Shown: in pieces, positions 1-8,200 of the stretch | How the letters are laid out: every line of letters begins with the position of its first letter | Position numbering within the stretch: position 1 is the first letter of the stretch | From: a virus | Direction: 5' to 3' (one strand) | Virus record (IMG/VR): IMGVR_UViG_3300022690_002240 | Span: 1-31,528 of that record | DNA: 31,528 bases | The notes under the pieces: model-generated | Database searches by the model: none | What the model saw: only the letters and a program-made list of their open reading frames with translations | What the model was told of the DNA's origin: nothing | Position numbers and translations under genes: made by a program

Positions 1-112
1 TTTTGATAGAATGTCTTTTGATTTTACCACTATTGGCTTATTCACTGACAAAGGAATCATACACGGCAAAAACACCACGCTTGGTTGTGTGGTTGAAAAA
101 TTCATTACTTAA
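1..112 (+). CDS. C-terminal end of an unknown protein (5' truncated by the window)
   Basis: A reading frame is open from base 2 to a TAA at 110-112 and encodes about 36 residues ending in VVEKFIT. The start lies outside the window. It sits upstream of the zinc-ribbon and tail-tube genes on the same strand, where head-completion or tail-terminator genes normally lie, so a structural role is possible, but the fragment is too short to recognise. Coding is supported by the open frame and by natural-looking composition (for example GLFTDKGIIHGKNTT). Confidence 0.55.
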   Translation, partial: FDRMSFDFTTIGLFTDKGIIHGKNTTLGCVVEKFIT

Positions 113-115
113 TCT

Positions 116-130
116 TAATAAATAAGATAC
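116..130 (+). promoter_or_regulatory. TATA-like promoter for the tail-tube operon
   Basis: The stretch TTAATAAATAAGATA lies about 25-30 nt before the ATG at 151, the spacing expected between an archaeal TATA box and the start of a leaderless or short-leader transcript. No Shine-Dalgarno sequence precedes the ATG. This is an inference from position and composition only. Confidence 0.35.
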
Positions 131-150
131 ATCTATCATTAATCACAATC

Positions 151-525
151 ATGCTCAAACGTCAAGAATTTGTCAAACTATCTGATGATAAATTAAAGGA
201 ATTACTAAGAAAAAATCTTATCTATTTTCCACCACGATTCAAGCAACCTCAACTATCAGATTATGCATTAAACAAACTTCACGGAATTGAATTTATCAAT
301 GATAATGAAATTACCAAAGATGGGAAATTGTGCATTATCATTAAAGAACCTAAAAAAGTTGAAAAAAAGAAATGTCCTAAATGCAATCAAAACCAACTCA
401 TAAAATTCGGTGTCCCATCTGATCATATGTATTCTGGTTACATGCGGTGTGCATTTTGTGGAATCACATTAACAGCTGATGAATACAAAAATTTTAATAA
501 AAACGAAAAGGAATCTAAAACTTAA
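151..525 (+). CDS. Zinc-ribbon protein upstream of the tail tube
   Basis: This 124-residue basic protein has a C-terminal zinc ribbon: CPKC near residue 75 and CAFC near residue 101 supply two CxxC knuckles. The N-terminal 70 residues are Lys-rich with no recognised motif. The gene ends only two bases before the tail-tube ATG, so it is almost certainly co-transcribed with it. Zinc ribbons of this sort bind DNA, RNA or protein partners; whether this one is a virion component or a regulator cannot be told from sequence. The ATG at 151 is the first start after a TATA-like box. Confidence 0.75.
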   Translation: MLKRQEFVKLSDDKLKELLRKNLIYFPPRFKQPQLSDYALNKLHGIEFINDNEITKDGKLCIIIKEPKKVEKKKCPKCNQNQLIKFGVPSDHMYSGYMRCAFCGITLTADEYKNFNKNEKESKT

Positions 526-527
526 TC

Positions 528-1463
528 ATGTCTGCAATTAAATTCATCACACAACGAAGCAGAATAAAACAACCACAATTTGTTTCAGAAGGTGTAACCC
601 CTGCAACTTATGGCATTATTCCAACTAATCCTGTCTTTTTGGCTCTTGGCCGTGATACAGTTCTAGTTGATAACAGCTCACCAGAAGCCGCAGAACTAAG
701 ACAAGCTGGAAATGTTGACCGAGAAGATAAAACTTTCTTAACTGAAGGCGCTGGTGTAACAATGCGAACAAAACTAACTCTAGCTGATGGTGACATTCAA
801 CTTTTAAAATCAATTTTTGATAAACCAACTGATCCAACTTTTACTGTTGATACCCCTGATGAATCACTTGCATTTATCGATTCATATTTAGATTCAGCTG
901 GTACAGAAATATTCAGACAATTCTTGGGATGCAAACCAATTTCTTATTCATTATCATTAACAAGAGAAGGATATTATGAATTAGAAATTTCATACAGTTC
1001 TAAAACAATCTTGGAATCACCAACAACTCCCGTCATTGGTGGTGGCTCTTTTGCTGCAGCCAACCCATTAACCCCATTAACCCATAATGATTCTGGTGCG
1101 GCTCCATTCTTTTACGCTGGTTCTGCTGTGTCAATTCAAAACATTACATTCACTGGCACATTTAATCAAGGTGAACAGGATGCTTTAGGAAGCCCACAAA
1201 TGCTTTATGCAATTCCTACCCAACGAATCATAACTGGCTCAGCTGCAATATACAAAACTGATGAAACATTCCAAGATGAAGCCAAAGCCGTTGATAATTC
1301 AAACAATGCCGCCTTTACACTAAACGCCAGTCCAGTAATTAACATAAACATTTCAAATTTCCTTTGGTTGGTATCTGCAGAAGAATTAACAGGTGATGAT
1401 GCAGCTGCAACATTAGAAAACAAATCATTTGAAGCAAGAGGGGTATCAATATTTGTCGCATAG
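528..1463 (+). CDS. Major tail tube protein
   Basis: This 311-residue protein probably polymerises to form the tube of a non-contractile tail. Support is the middle segment around residues 130-165 (FLGCKPISYSLSLTREGY followed by YELEISYSS), which resembles the beta-strand signature of phage tail-tube proteins, an overall beta-rich Thr/Ser/Ala-rich composition, and its place before the frameshifting tail-assembly chaperone and tape-measure genes, the standard siphovirus order. No sheath gene accompanies it. It starts two bases after the zinc-ribbon gene and its end overlaps the chaperone start by 11 bases. The identification combines weak motif similarity with strong gene order. Confidence 0.72.
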   Translation: MSAIKFITQRSRIKQPQFVSEGVTPATYGIIPTNPVFLALGRDTVLVDNSSPEAAELRQAGNVDREDKTFLTEGAGVTMRTKLTLADGDIQLLKSIFDKPTDPTFTVDTPDESLAFIDSYLDSAGTEIFRQFLGCKPISYSLSLTREGYYELEISYSSKTILESPTTPVIGGGSFAAANPLTPLTHNDSGAAPFFYAGSAVSIQNITFTGTFNQGEQDALGSPQMLYAIPTQRIITGSAAIYKTDETFQDEAKAVDNSNNAAFTLNASPVININISNFLWLVSAEELTGDDAAATLENKSFEARGVSIFVA

Positions 1464-1983
1464 CCAAACTAAATCTGTAATTGAAGAAATTCCAAATATT
1501 GAATCAGATGTTGATGGTATAATTGAAAAAGGTAAAGTTGATCAAGAAGAACTAACCAAAAAGAAAGAATTACTTAAAGAATTTAAAGATTATCAAAAAA
1601 ATCCCACAGTTTCAATTGATTATGAAAATATGCTTGGCTGCATAGGTGATCACAAATGGAAAATTAACCCAAGCGGTCACATCAAAAAAATACGCAACCA
1701 AATCAAAGAACACCTCACGGCATTTTTAGAAGTAATTGAAACTCACAAGACCCAACTTGATATTTTAAAAACTCAAGACATCCTAGAAGATCATACAATT
1801 AAAATTCTTGATCTTTGTCTTGTTGATTTCAATTATGACATCGAAGCAGAAGATCCCGAAGTCGGCCCAATACAATTAAAGTTTTTAGCACAGGAATTAT
1901 CCTTTTTTTTAGTAGTCGAGGGGGGAAAGGGCGCCTCGAAGCACTCGCAAATGCTGCAAAAATTGGCTCTGTTCAATCCATAG
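1453..1983 (+). CDS. Tail assembly chaperone, short form (lambda gpG-like)
   Basis: The zero-frame product is 176 residues from TTG 1453 to TAG 1981-1983. It is acidic and Lys/Glu-rich and resembles no enzyme. Its identity comes from position between tail tube and tape measure and from the -1 frameshift architecture near its 3' end, which in lambda makes gpG and gpGT that chaperone the tape-measure protein. An in-frame TTG at 1429 would lengthen it by eight residues but lies deeper in the tube gene; 1453 gives the shorter 11-base overlap. Neither start has a clear ribosome-binding site. Confidence 0.7.
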   Translation: MSHSQTKSVIEEIPNIESDVDGIIEKGKVDQEELTKKKELLKEFKDYQKNPTVSIDYENMLGCIGDHKWKINPSGHIKKIRNQIKEHLTAFLEVIETHKTQLDILKTQDILEDHTIKILDLCLVDFNYDIEAEDPEVGPIQLKFLAQELSFFLVVEGGKGASKHSQMLQKLALFNP

Positions 1984-2150
1984 AAAAACTAGACTATTAT
2001 GAAGGGTTATACGAGAAATTTATCGTTTATTCACGTTGTTTAAGACATTTTGGTACAATTATAGAACTTCATAAAATAACTTTTGATGAAAACATCACCG
2101 AAGACGACCTAATTGAATATGATCTAATAGCGAGATATGCAAAACATTGA
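1453..2150 (+). CDS. Tail assembly chaperone, -1 frameshift product (lambda gpGT-like)
   Basis: Expected structure is join(1453..1929,1929..2150), giving about 232 residues. The -1 frame downstream of the slippery site is open for 73 residues to a TGA at 2148-2150 and looks genuinely coding (GRLEALANAAKIGSVQSIEK at its start, DLIEYDLIARYAKH at its end), yet it has no suitable start near its beginning. The slip site at 1923-1929 reads G GGA AAG in the zero frame, identical to the lambda G/GT heptamer. In lambda the minor gpGT form recruits tape measure to tail-tube protein. The following gene starts at TTG 2147, overlapping this stop. Confidence 0.72.
1903..1939 (+). promoter_or_regulatory. 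Programmed -1 ribosomal frameshift site (three stacked slippery heptamers)
   Basis: Three heptamers fit X XXY YYZ in the correct zero frame: T TTT TTA at 1905-1911, G GGG GGA at 1920-1926 and G GGA AAG at 1923-1929. The last two lie inside a short inverted repeat, TCGAGG (1916-1921) and CCTCGA (1934-1939), that could fold as a small hairpin. All three would move ribosomes into the same downstream -1 frame. The sequence pattern is direct; frameshifting in this host is inferred. Confidence 0.72.
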
Positions 2151-2599
2151 GTGGTAATCTAAAAGGCAAAACCAACTTTTCAGAAATCACTAAAAAGTTT
2201 GATACAATTCAAAAAAATTATGAAGACACAAAACAAGCTATCCTAATCAAAGCTCAAGAACTTCTTTTAGCAAATATCCAAAGACTAGCACCAAGAAACA
2301 CAGGCGATTATGCTGCATCATGGAAAAAAGGTGACATCACCGAAAATTCAGCATCTATTGTAACTAATCAAGGCAAGCTATATATCATCTTAGAGTTTAC
2401 AGGTTCAGCAGTACCAGCAAGACAACGAAAGCCACCAGAAAAACCATACGTATTCCAATCAAAGTCAGGTGAAACCATATTTACATTTAAAATTAAAGCA
2501 TCAGGTTTTAATAAAATCCCTCATGCTGGGCCTGCAATGAAATTAACACTAAAGGAAATCTCGACATTTATAGCTGATGAATTAAGAAAATTAATTTAA
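2147..2599 (+). CDS. HK97 gp10-like tail component
   Basis: This 150-residue protein starts at a TTG overlapping the gpGT stop by four bases, so the two are probably translationally coupled. The middle carries the pattern APRNTGDYAASW followed by a beta segment and YIILEFTG, as in the HK97-gp10 family (aP..TG.L..S....Y...vEfG) of tail-terminator or tail-completion proteins. The N-terminal 40 residues are helical and the C-terminus ends in a helix. In most siphoviruses this family lies before the tail tube, so its place after the chaperone is slightly unusual. It could also be a different minor tail protein. Confidence 0.55.
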   Translation: MSGNLKGKTNFSEITKKFDTIQKNYEDTKQAILIKAQELLLANIQRLAPRNTGDYAASWKKGDITENSASIVTNQGKLYIILEFTGSAVPARQRKPPEKPYVFQSKSGETIFTFKIKASGFNKIPHAGPAMKLTLKEISTFIADELRKLI

Positions 2600-2639
2600 A
2601 AAAGAAAAAAAGAGTTATCATAAAATTTGCTAGTATTCA

Positions 2640-2876
2640 CTAACAATTTTTATAATAATATCCACGTACTTTTTCTAACGCTTCACTAAGTTTTTCATAT
2701 TTTTCATCATCTTTTTCTGCTATTGTTTTCTGAGTTAATTCATGATGCAAAGCAGCTGCCTTTGCACATTCTGCACGTTGCGGTTTTTCAGCAATATCGG
2801 CAAATCCTACAATAGCTAATATAGCTAATGTTACAATAATGCCTATAGCAAAGATGATACCAATTGTTGATGCCAT
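2640..2876 (-). CDS. Small single-pass membrane protein, antisense in the tail module
   Basis: This 78-residue protein begins MASTIGIIFAIGIIVTLAIL, one strong N-terminal membrane segment (about residues 4-25), followed by a charged helical tail with three cysteines (two after the membrane helix region, one C-terminal). It is the only convincing minus-strand gene in the window and sits between two tail genes. Its upstream region carries the same promoter module found before the genes at 11218 and 15981, so it is probably expressed independently of the late genes. Candidate roles include a membrane-acting host modifier, superinfection-exclusion factor or holin-like protein; none can be chosen from sequence. 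Confidence 0.68.
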   Translation of the reverse strand: MASTIGIIFAIGIIVTLAILAIVGFADIAEKPQRAECAKAAALHHELTQKTIAEKDDEKYEKLSEALEKVRGYYYKNC

Positions 2877-2888
2877 ATTCTTTCTTAT

Positions 2889-2915
2889 TATAATATATTA
2901 TTGCTGTCTTATATT
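2889..2915 (-). promoter_or_regulatory. Shared promoter module, copy A (drives the minus-strand membrane gene)
   Basis: Read on the minus strand it is AATATAAGA, six bases (CAGCAA), then TAATATATTATA. The first box is a plausible TATA element centred about 35 bases before the ATG at 2876. The same two boxes with identical spacing occur at 11188-11214 and 15942-15968. The match is direct; promoter function is inferred. Confidence 0.6.
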
Positions 2916-2949
2916 CTTTGTCAATTTTAGATAAAAAACATTAAAAAAA

Positions 2950-2963
2950 ATTTTATTTAAAGG
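2950..2963 (+). promoter_or_regulatory. TATA-like promoter for the tape-measure gene
   Basis: TTTTATTTAAAGG lies about 25 bases before the TTG start at 2984, matching archaeal TATA-box to start spacing for a leaderless message. It is back to back with the minus-strand promoter at 2889-2915, so this is a divergent control region. Confidence 0.4.
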
Positions 2964-2983
2964 CATGTTTTAGTATAATTGGC

Positions 2984-4933
2984 TTGTCAGAAGAAATCAA
3001 AGGTGAAATAGAAATTGTCTATAATGATGATGATGTAGTCAAGCAATCCAAACAGACATCTAATGCAATCTCATCAATGGGTAAATCCATTGATTCAACA
3101 ATGTCAGAAATTGAGAAAAGCACAGAAGATGCAGGGGACGAATTTAGCAAGACAGGTGACAAAAGTACTAGAGCATTCGGTAAGGTAGAACGAGCAAGTG
3201 ATGGTGCATCTCAATCAGTCAAAGATACAGCCCTTGAGGTTGTTGCTTTAGGTGAATCATTCAGCTCAGTTGCAGAATCAATCTTTGCTTTTGAAGAAAA
3301 ATTACTATCACTTGAGCGATCACAATTCGGTGTAACAGATACGGCACTTGGATTAAAACAAGAAATACAGGATTTTAAACTTGCAATTGATGAAGGTATA
3401 ATATCAATTATTGAACAAGAAAGAGCATTACAAAGCATCAGTAAAGGTTATCAAGATCTTGATTTGCAACAAAGAGAATTATCAGCCCAAGCCCAAGCCC
3501 TCAACGGTGAGTTCATATCATTTGGCTTAACCCTAATTCAAACAGCAGGAATCACAGGAATAATGCTAAAACAACTTGGACTATTCAACAAGACACTTGT
3601 CATTAATCGACTATCCATGATTGCATCATCAACAGTTTTCAAATCTATGATATTTAATGTAAATCAATTTAGGGTAGCAATGATTGGTGCCACATTTTCG
3701 TTAGGTGGCTTTAGAACTGGAATACGTGCAACAATGGCAGCGCTTGGCCCTATTGGAATTATAATGATAGCTGTTGGTGCAGCATTTGCAATTTGGGAAA
3801 CAAACGCATTTGGTGTCCAAGAAAAACTTACTGAACTCTTTGAAACAATTAAACAATTTTTACCATTCTTACAAGTTTTAGAAGATGTTGTCAAATCCAT
3901 ATTTCCACCAGAAGTTGCAAATGATATTGACAACGTTGGCATATCACTAGACGAAATTGATGCTAAAGTAAGTGGCTTAAGTTCAGGATTCAATAATCTA
4001 AGTGGCAACATTGTTGATTTTTCAGGCAATCTTGATAATGCAGAATCTGTCAACATGGCATTTGCAACTTCAATGTCAAAATCAAACAAAGAACTTACTA
4101 ATCAAAATAGAATATTGACAACGAACACTCAAAAATTAAATGAAAACACAATTGCAGCAGAACAGAATTTAAAAAAAAACGAGCTTAGTGCAAGACAATT
4201 CATTTCAGCTGGTGGCACGCTAAACACACTTGTAACTGCAGGTGATACACCAACAAGGCGAGGTAATGTATCACAAGAATTTTTTGATGCATTATCACCA
4301 GAACTGCGAAGTGGGTTCAGACCGGTAGGACGAGTCAGTATACCATCATCTGTCAGAGAAAGACTTTCAAGACAAAATGAATATAGTAAATCATTAGCTA
4401 GTGTTGCAGCTATTGCGATAGCTGGCAAAGGTGTAATTGGCAGAACTCAAGCAAACAAGCTAAAGCGAAATCCTGATTTTATTCGAAGTATAGATATTAT
4501 ACTTGTTGCAGCTGGTAGAGGTTTAATCAATAGAGCACAGCCTGCAGCCGAAATTAATGCTGCTGGTTTATCCGAAGGCCCAAGTGCAGCTATGAGAGTA
4601 ATTACAAGATGGATTGGTATAGCAACAAATTTAGTTGATGAAGACGACATTCGTAAAGATGCATTACGAGCTCAATCATTTGATATAGTTTTACGCAGCA
4701 TTGGAATTGCTGCAGGTGATGTTGGTGAAGCTGGCAGAACCAGAGAAAATCTTGCCATACTTGTTGCACAAAACACACAACTTACACAAGAAGAAGCATT
4801 TACAAGATTGGGGCCAACTGGAAGCCGAGGCACATCTATACTTCAATTTAAAAAAATTATTGATGCAAGAACACAACTAGCTAATGAATTAGCATTTCAA
4901 AAACGTACAGGGATGATCCAATTTCTACCATGA
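2984..4933 (+). CDS. Tail tape measure protein
   Basis: This 649-residue protein would set tail length and occupy the tube lumen. It has a long helical, Ser/Glu/Asp-rich N-terminal region (about 1-175, coiled-coil-like), a central hydrophobic core with a strong membrane-like segment at about 252-272 (LGPIGIIMIAVGAAFAIWE) and a weaker one at about 180-200, then an Ala-rich helical C-terminal half. This arrangement and the position directly after the tail chaperones are typical of tape measures. At 649 residues it predicts a tail of roughly 100 nm by the usual proportion of about 0.15 nm per residue. The start is TTG with a TATA-like box about 25 bases upstream; no Shine-Dalgarno site is visible. 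Confidence 0.85.
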   Translation: MSEEIKGEIEIVYNDDDVVKQSKQTSNAISSMGKSIDSTMSEIEKSTEDAGDEFSKTGDKSTRAFGKVERASDGASQSVKDTALEVVALGESFSSVAESIFAFEEKLLSLERSQFGVTDTALGLKQEIQDFKLAIDEGIISIIEQERALQSISKGYQDLDLQQRELSAQAQALNGEFISFGLTLIQTAGITGIMLKQLGLFNKTLVINRLSMIASSTVFKSMIFNVNQFRVAMIGATFSLGGFRTGIRATMAALGPIGIIMIAVGAAFAIWETNAFGVQEKLTELFETIKQFLPFLQVLEDVVKSIFPPEVANDIDNVGISLDEIDAKVSGLSSGFNNLSGNIVDFSGNLDNAESVNMAFATSMSKSNKELTNQNRILTTNTQKLNENTIAAEQNLKKNELSARQFISAGGTLNTLVTAGDTPTRRGNVSQEFFDALSPELRSGFRPVGRVSIPSSVRERLSRQNEYSKSLASVAAIAIAGKGVIGRTQANKLKRNPDFIRSIDIILVAAGRGLINRAQPAAEINAAGLSEGPSAAMRVITRWIGIATNLVDEDDIRKDALRAQSFDIVLRSIGIAAGDVGEAGRTRENLAILVAQNTQLTQEEAFTRLGPTGSRGTSILQFKKIIDARTQLANELAFQKRTGMIQFLP

Positions 4934-6621
4934 GCAGCTATCCACTTGGTTATGATGCAAAAGGGCTTGCAGCTGTTGTTGTAATATTTGATATTGATGG
5001 TAATGAATTTAAAAGATATGAAATGCCACAAGTTGTAACTAATCCAATCCAAGAATTTTCATTAACTGGACTAACAATTGCAATGGGTATCAATTCCAAT
5101 CATGGTAAAATTGACATTTACATTGATGATCGAGACAGACAATTAATTGAAACAGTTGATAGTGATATTTTTTCATTATTCAAAGCTGGTTTTACAATTG
5201 AAATATTTCTTGGCAAAGATTCTTCATCATTAAACTTGTGGGTGTTAGCAGTACTACAAGATATTGATTTAGTTTATGAAACTGGATTATTCTCACAACA
5301 TCTACAATGCTATGGATTTGGAATTAGAACACAACAAAGACTATCAATTTTGAAGCGAAGCCAAATAAGGGAATCTGATGGAATCACACCAGATGAAACC
5401 GATACATCAACATTCATTTCAAATCTATTCAAAGACACATTAACACAAACAAGCCACTTGGCGGCTCCTGGACTTGGACAGCTGGACATCACAGTTGAAA
5501 ATGTTGAAGAAATAGCTATTGCAATCCCTGAATATACAAAAAATATTGTTTCATTTGGTTCTATTTTAACTGAATTGGCATCAATGGGATATTGCTATTA
5601 TGGAATTGATCAAAACAAAAAGGCATTTTTATTCAAACGTGGCGAAGTGGACAGCGGATTTCTAGTTTCAAATGATGTCACAAATACTAGCATTGACACT
5701 GCTAACTGGAATCCTGACAAACTAATGTTTTTCAGAAACAAACCAGTGACAATCCATGATATGACATCTGATTCAGGTTATTCTATTTTACATTTTGTAG
5801 GCTCACAAAGATTGTTTGTTGATCATAATGAACAAGCTGCTAATGCAGATTTACAAACTGGCGATGCATTTCATGCATTCCCATTTGTACCAACAACCGA
5901 CAACGTTGCTGAAATCTCAGTTGCACTTGGTACTGACACAGGCAACATAACTGGCGATTTACAAATTGCAATTGTTGGTGACAACGGCGGATTTCCAAGC
6001 TTAACAAATGTCAGAAAATCAATTGTATTAACTGCTGCAAAATTAGCAGAAGAAGTCAAAAATCCTCTTGGCTTTATAATTATAAAATTTGATAAAATCC
6101 CTGTTTCTCATAATGAAAAATTATATGTTGTATTATTCAAAACCACAAATGCTTTTGGTGAATTAGTTGGAAATTATCAATCAGGTGCTACAGGTGAATA
6201 TTTTGTTTCATCTGATGGTTCTGATGGCACTTGGACTTCATTCCCTGGCCAACCAGCATTAATAACATACAATTCTAAAAACGTTAGAATCATTGGTGAA
6301 AATACAGTTACAGCCCAAAACCTACTTACAAAAGAAGGCATAGTAAACGTACCAGATACCCCAAACGAGACAACAATCCTAGCAATCGCACAGGCAATGC
6401 TAACAGCAAAATCAAAGATAGTCAGAAACTTTGATCCAGTTGATGTTTCAGCACCAACACTGCCGCCAGAGCTAGGGAAAACAATTAGATTAATTGATGT
6501 TATCCTTGGTCTTGACACAATCGTTGATTTAATTGCTTATTCATTATCAATAGATGCAACTGATGACACCAACCGAGGTGCAACAACAATAAAGTTAACA
6601 TTTCAGGAGCAATACAGCTAG
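4930..6621 (+). CDS. Probable distal tail / baseplate hub protein
   Basis: This 563-residue protein starts with an ATG that overlaps the tape-measure stop (ATGA), so translation is coupled. Its N-terminal 150 residues form short beta segments, including KIDIYIDDRDRQL and a segment with FTIEIFLGKD and LNLWVLAVLQDIDL, which resembles the first domains of phage tail hub proteins. The C-terminal part contains a beta-rich insertion (about 290-450) rich in Gly and Asp and then a conserved-looking tail. Genes following the tape measure usually encode distal tail and hub proteins that close the tail tip. The role is inferred mainly from order and fold-like features; no enzymatic motif is visible. Confidence 0.5.
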   Translation: MSSYPLGYDAKGLAAVVVIFDIDGNEFKRYEMPQVVTNPIQEFSLTGLTIAMGINSNHGKIDIYIDDRDRQLIETVDSDIFSLFKAGFTIEIFLGKDSSSLNLWVLAVLQDIDLVYETGLFSQHLQCYGFGIRTQQRLSILKRSQIRESDGITPDETDTSTFISNLFKDTLTQTSHLAAPGLGQLDITVENVEEIAIAIPEYTKNIVSFGSILTELASMGYCYYGIDQNKKAFLFKRGEVDSGFLVSNDVTNTSIDTANWNPDKLMFFRNKPVTIHDMTSDSGYSILHFVGSQRLFVDHNEQAANADLQTGDAFHAFPFVPTTDNVAEISVALGTDTGNITGDLQIAIVGDNGGFPSLTNVRKSIVLTAAKLAEEVKNPLGFIIIKFDKIPVSHNEKLYVVLFKTTNAFGELVGNYQSGATGEYFVSSDGSDGTWTSFPGQPALITYNSKNVRIIGENTVTAQNLLTKEGIVNVPDTPNETTILAIAQAMLTAKSKIVRNFDPVDVSAPTLPPELGKTIRLIDVILGLDTIVDLIAYSLSIDATDDTNRGATTIKLTFQEQYS

Positions 6622-6624
6622 CTT

Positions 6625-7563
6625 ATGCCATCCCCTTTTGATTTTGCACAAGAACCAGTGCCAGGAACAGAGCTAGTCAGTGTTGAGGATATTATCCGCA
6701 GTTACATCAACCTAAACAAAACATTACCACAACAACAAGAAGATGAAATTGTCATTGGCCTAAAATTCTCACCATTAATCGATGTGCATGATATTTTTAT
6801 TGAAGCTGGTTCAGCATTTGATGTTGAAGCTTTTGAATTTGATGATCATCAAGCAAGTGAGATTGGTTATCGCAAAGTAATACCTAATCTAGTTCATTCA
6901 GATCCATTAATTTATGATTTCACAAATTTCACCAACGCAATTTTCAACATTCCAAACAATGATGAAGGTACAAGATTTCTTGGTGGTGGATTTAGTGACG
7001 GTTCAAGCTATATCACAGTTGATAATAATGTTGATCTAAGTCCAACTGATGAAATAATTTGTGTAACTTGGGCTTTTGTTAAAATTAACAGTACACTAAA
7101 AAGATTCATCAACAAAGATGCATCAACCTCATATTCATTAGACATGAATGCCTCAAATCAAGCAGAATTTAAAATCAATGTCAATGCAGGCACAATAACA
7201 CTAACAAGTGCCACATTAACTGAGGGATGGCATCACATAGTTGGAACAGCAAAATCAGGCGTTCAATCATTATACATTGATGATGTATTAGTTGACAGTG
7301 CAACAGTAATCGGTGCAATTGGTACTGATTCAAATGATGTGGGATTATTTGCAACAGCTACAGGCGCTAATAATCTGGCTGCTGGTGAAGGGCTTGCTTG
7401 GGTATCTGTGATTAATGGTTTTGCTGATTCAGCTTGGGTATCTGATGATTTTATTGGCATTCGTGATATTTCAGATATGGATGAATTCATTTGTTTTCCA
7501 TTTATGGCTGATGAGCGAGCGCAAACAATTATGACATCAGGATTATTTATATCTGACACTTAG
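6625..7563 (+). CDS. Tail tip protein with LamG / concanavalin A-like domain
   Basis: This 312-residue protein follows the hub gene by three bases. Residues about 90-270 look like a laminin-G/concanavalin-type beta sandwich: SSYITVDNNVDLSPTDE at about 127-143, then GWHHIVGTAKSGVQSLYIDD at 201-220, matching the W.HivgT...g...lYiDG..v signature. Such domains bind sugars or cell-surface proteins, so this is a candidate receptor-binding subunit. The N-terminal 90 residues probably attach it to the tail tip. Cellular location is the virion tail end; the receptor is unknown. Confidence 0.7.
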   Translation: MPSPFDFAQEPVPGTELVSVEDIIRSYINLNKTLPQQQEDEIVIGLKFSPLIDVHDIFIEAGSAFDVEAFEFDDHQASEIGYRKVIPNLVHSDPLIYDFTNFTNAIFNIPNNDEGTRFLGGGFSDGSSYITVDNNVDLSPTDEIICVTWAFVKINSTLKRFINKDASTSYSLDMNASNQAEFKINVNAGTITLTSATLTEGWHHIVGTAKSGVQSLYIDDVLVDSATVIGAIGTDSNDVGLFATATGANNLAAGEGLAWVSVINGFADSAWVSDDFIGIRDISDMDEFICFPFMADERAQTIMTSGLFISDT

Positions 7564-7576
7564 GAAATAAAAGCAA

Positions 7577-8200
7577 ATGTTTGAATCAGTTAATAGCAGA
7601 ATAGATGAATCAAACAAACAACTTTCATCTGGCATTTGGAATCTAGCTTTATGGAATAAATCAGATTATCCCGAATTAACAAATGATTCTAATTTATATA
7701 AAAAAATTAAAAAAATCTTTAATGAAATTACCAGCACACAAAAAAACACAGTTATTCCACCAGAACAAGTAACACTTTGCATAAACAACAAATCAATTAC
7801 AGCTCAATTCAACAAATCTAATATCTTAACTAACATTGGCATGAACGAAATGGCCAAACGCTCAGTTGGTGAAACATTATCTGTAAATCTGGCTCATGCA
7901 ATAGGCACTGACGGCACAACCCCAACCCTATCAGACACAGCACTTGGCGCTGAGGTTGCAAGAGTAACCATAGGAACAAAGTCTGTTGTTAATCAAACAG
8001 AAATTTATGCCTCAGCAATAGAAGGTGATATTTTATCATCACCACCACAAACAATTGAAGAAGCTGGAATCTTCACATCATTAACACCTGACGATCCTAT
8101 AATGACGGTACGAGTCACTTTTTCACCATTTCTTTTAGATGTTGGCAAAATTTTCACCTTACTAACAAACATATCTCACAAAAACGGAACGCAGGTTTAA
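7577..8200 (+). CDS. Probable fibre- or baseplate-associated tail protein
   Basis: This 207-residue protein lies between the LamG protein and the glycine-rich fibre. The second half (about 95-205) has a pattern seen in small tail-tip proteins of many phages: a GTDGTTP..SDTALGAEV segment, an EIYASAIEGD strand, EEAGIF and a final VRVTFSPF strand. It is probably a beta-rich structural adaptor for the fibre. The N-terminus is helical. The ATG at 7577 has weak upstream purines (AGGAAAT at 7563-7569). Confidence is high that it is a gene, modest for the role. Confidence 0.55.
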   Translation: MFESVNSRIDESNKQLSSGIWNLALWNKSDYPELTNDSNLYKKIKKIFNEITSTQKNTVIPPEQVTLCINNKSITAQFNKSNILTNIGMNEMAKRSVGETLSVNLAHAIGTDGTTPTLSDTALGAEVARVTIGTKSVVNQTEIYASAIEGDILSSPPQTIEEAGIFTSLTPDDPIMTVRVTFSPFLLDVGKIFTLLTNISHKNGTQV

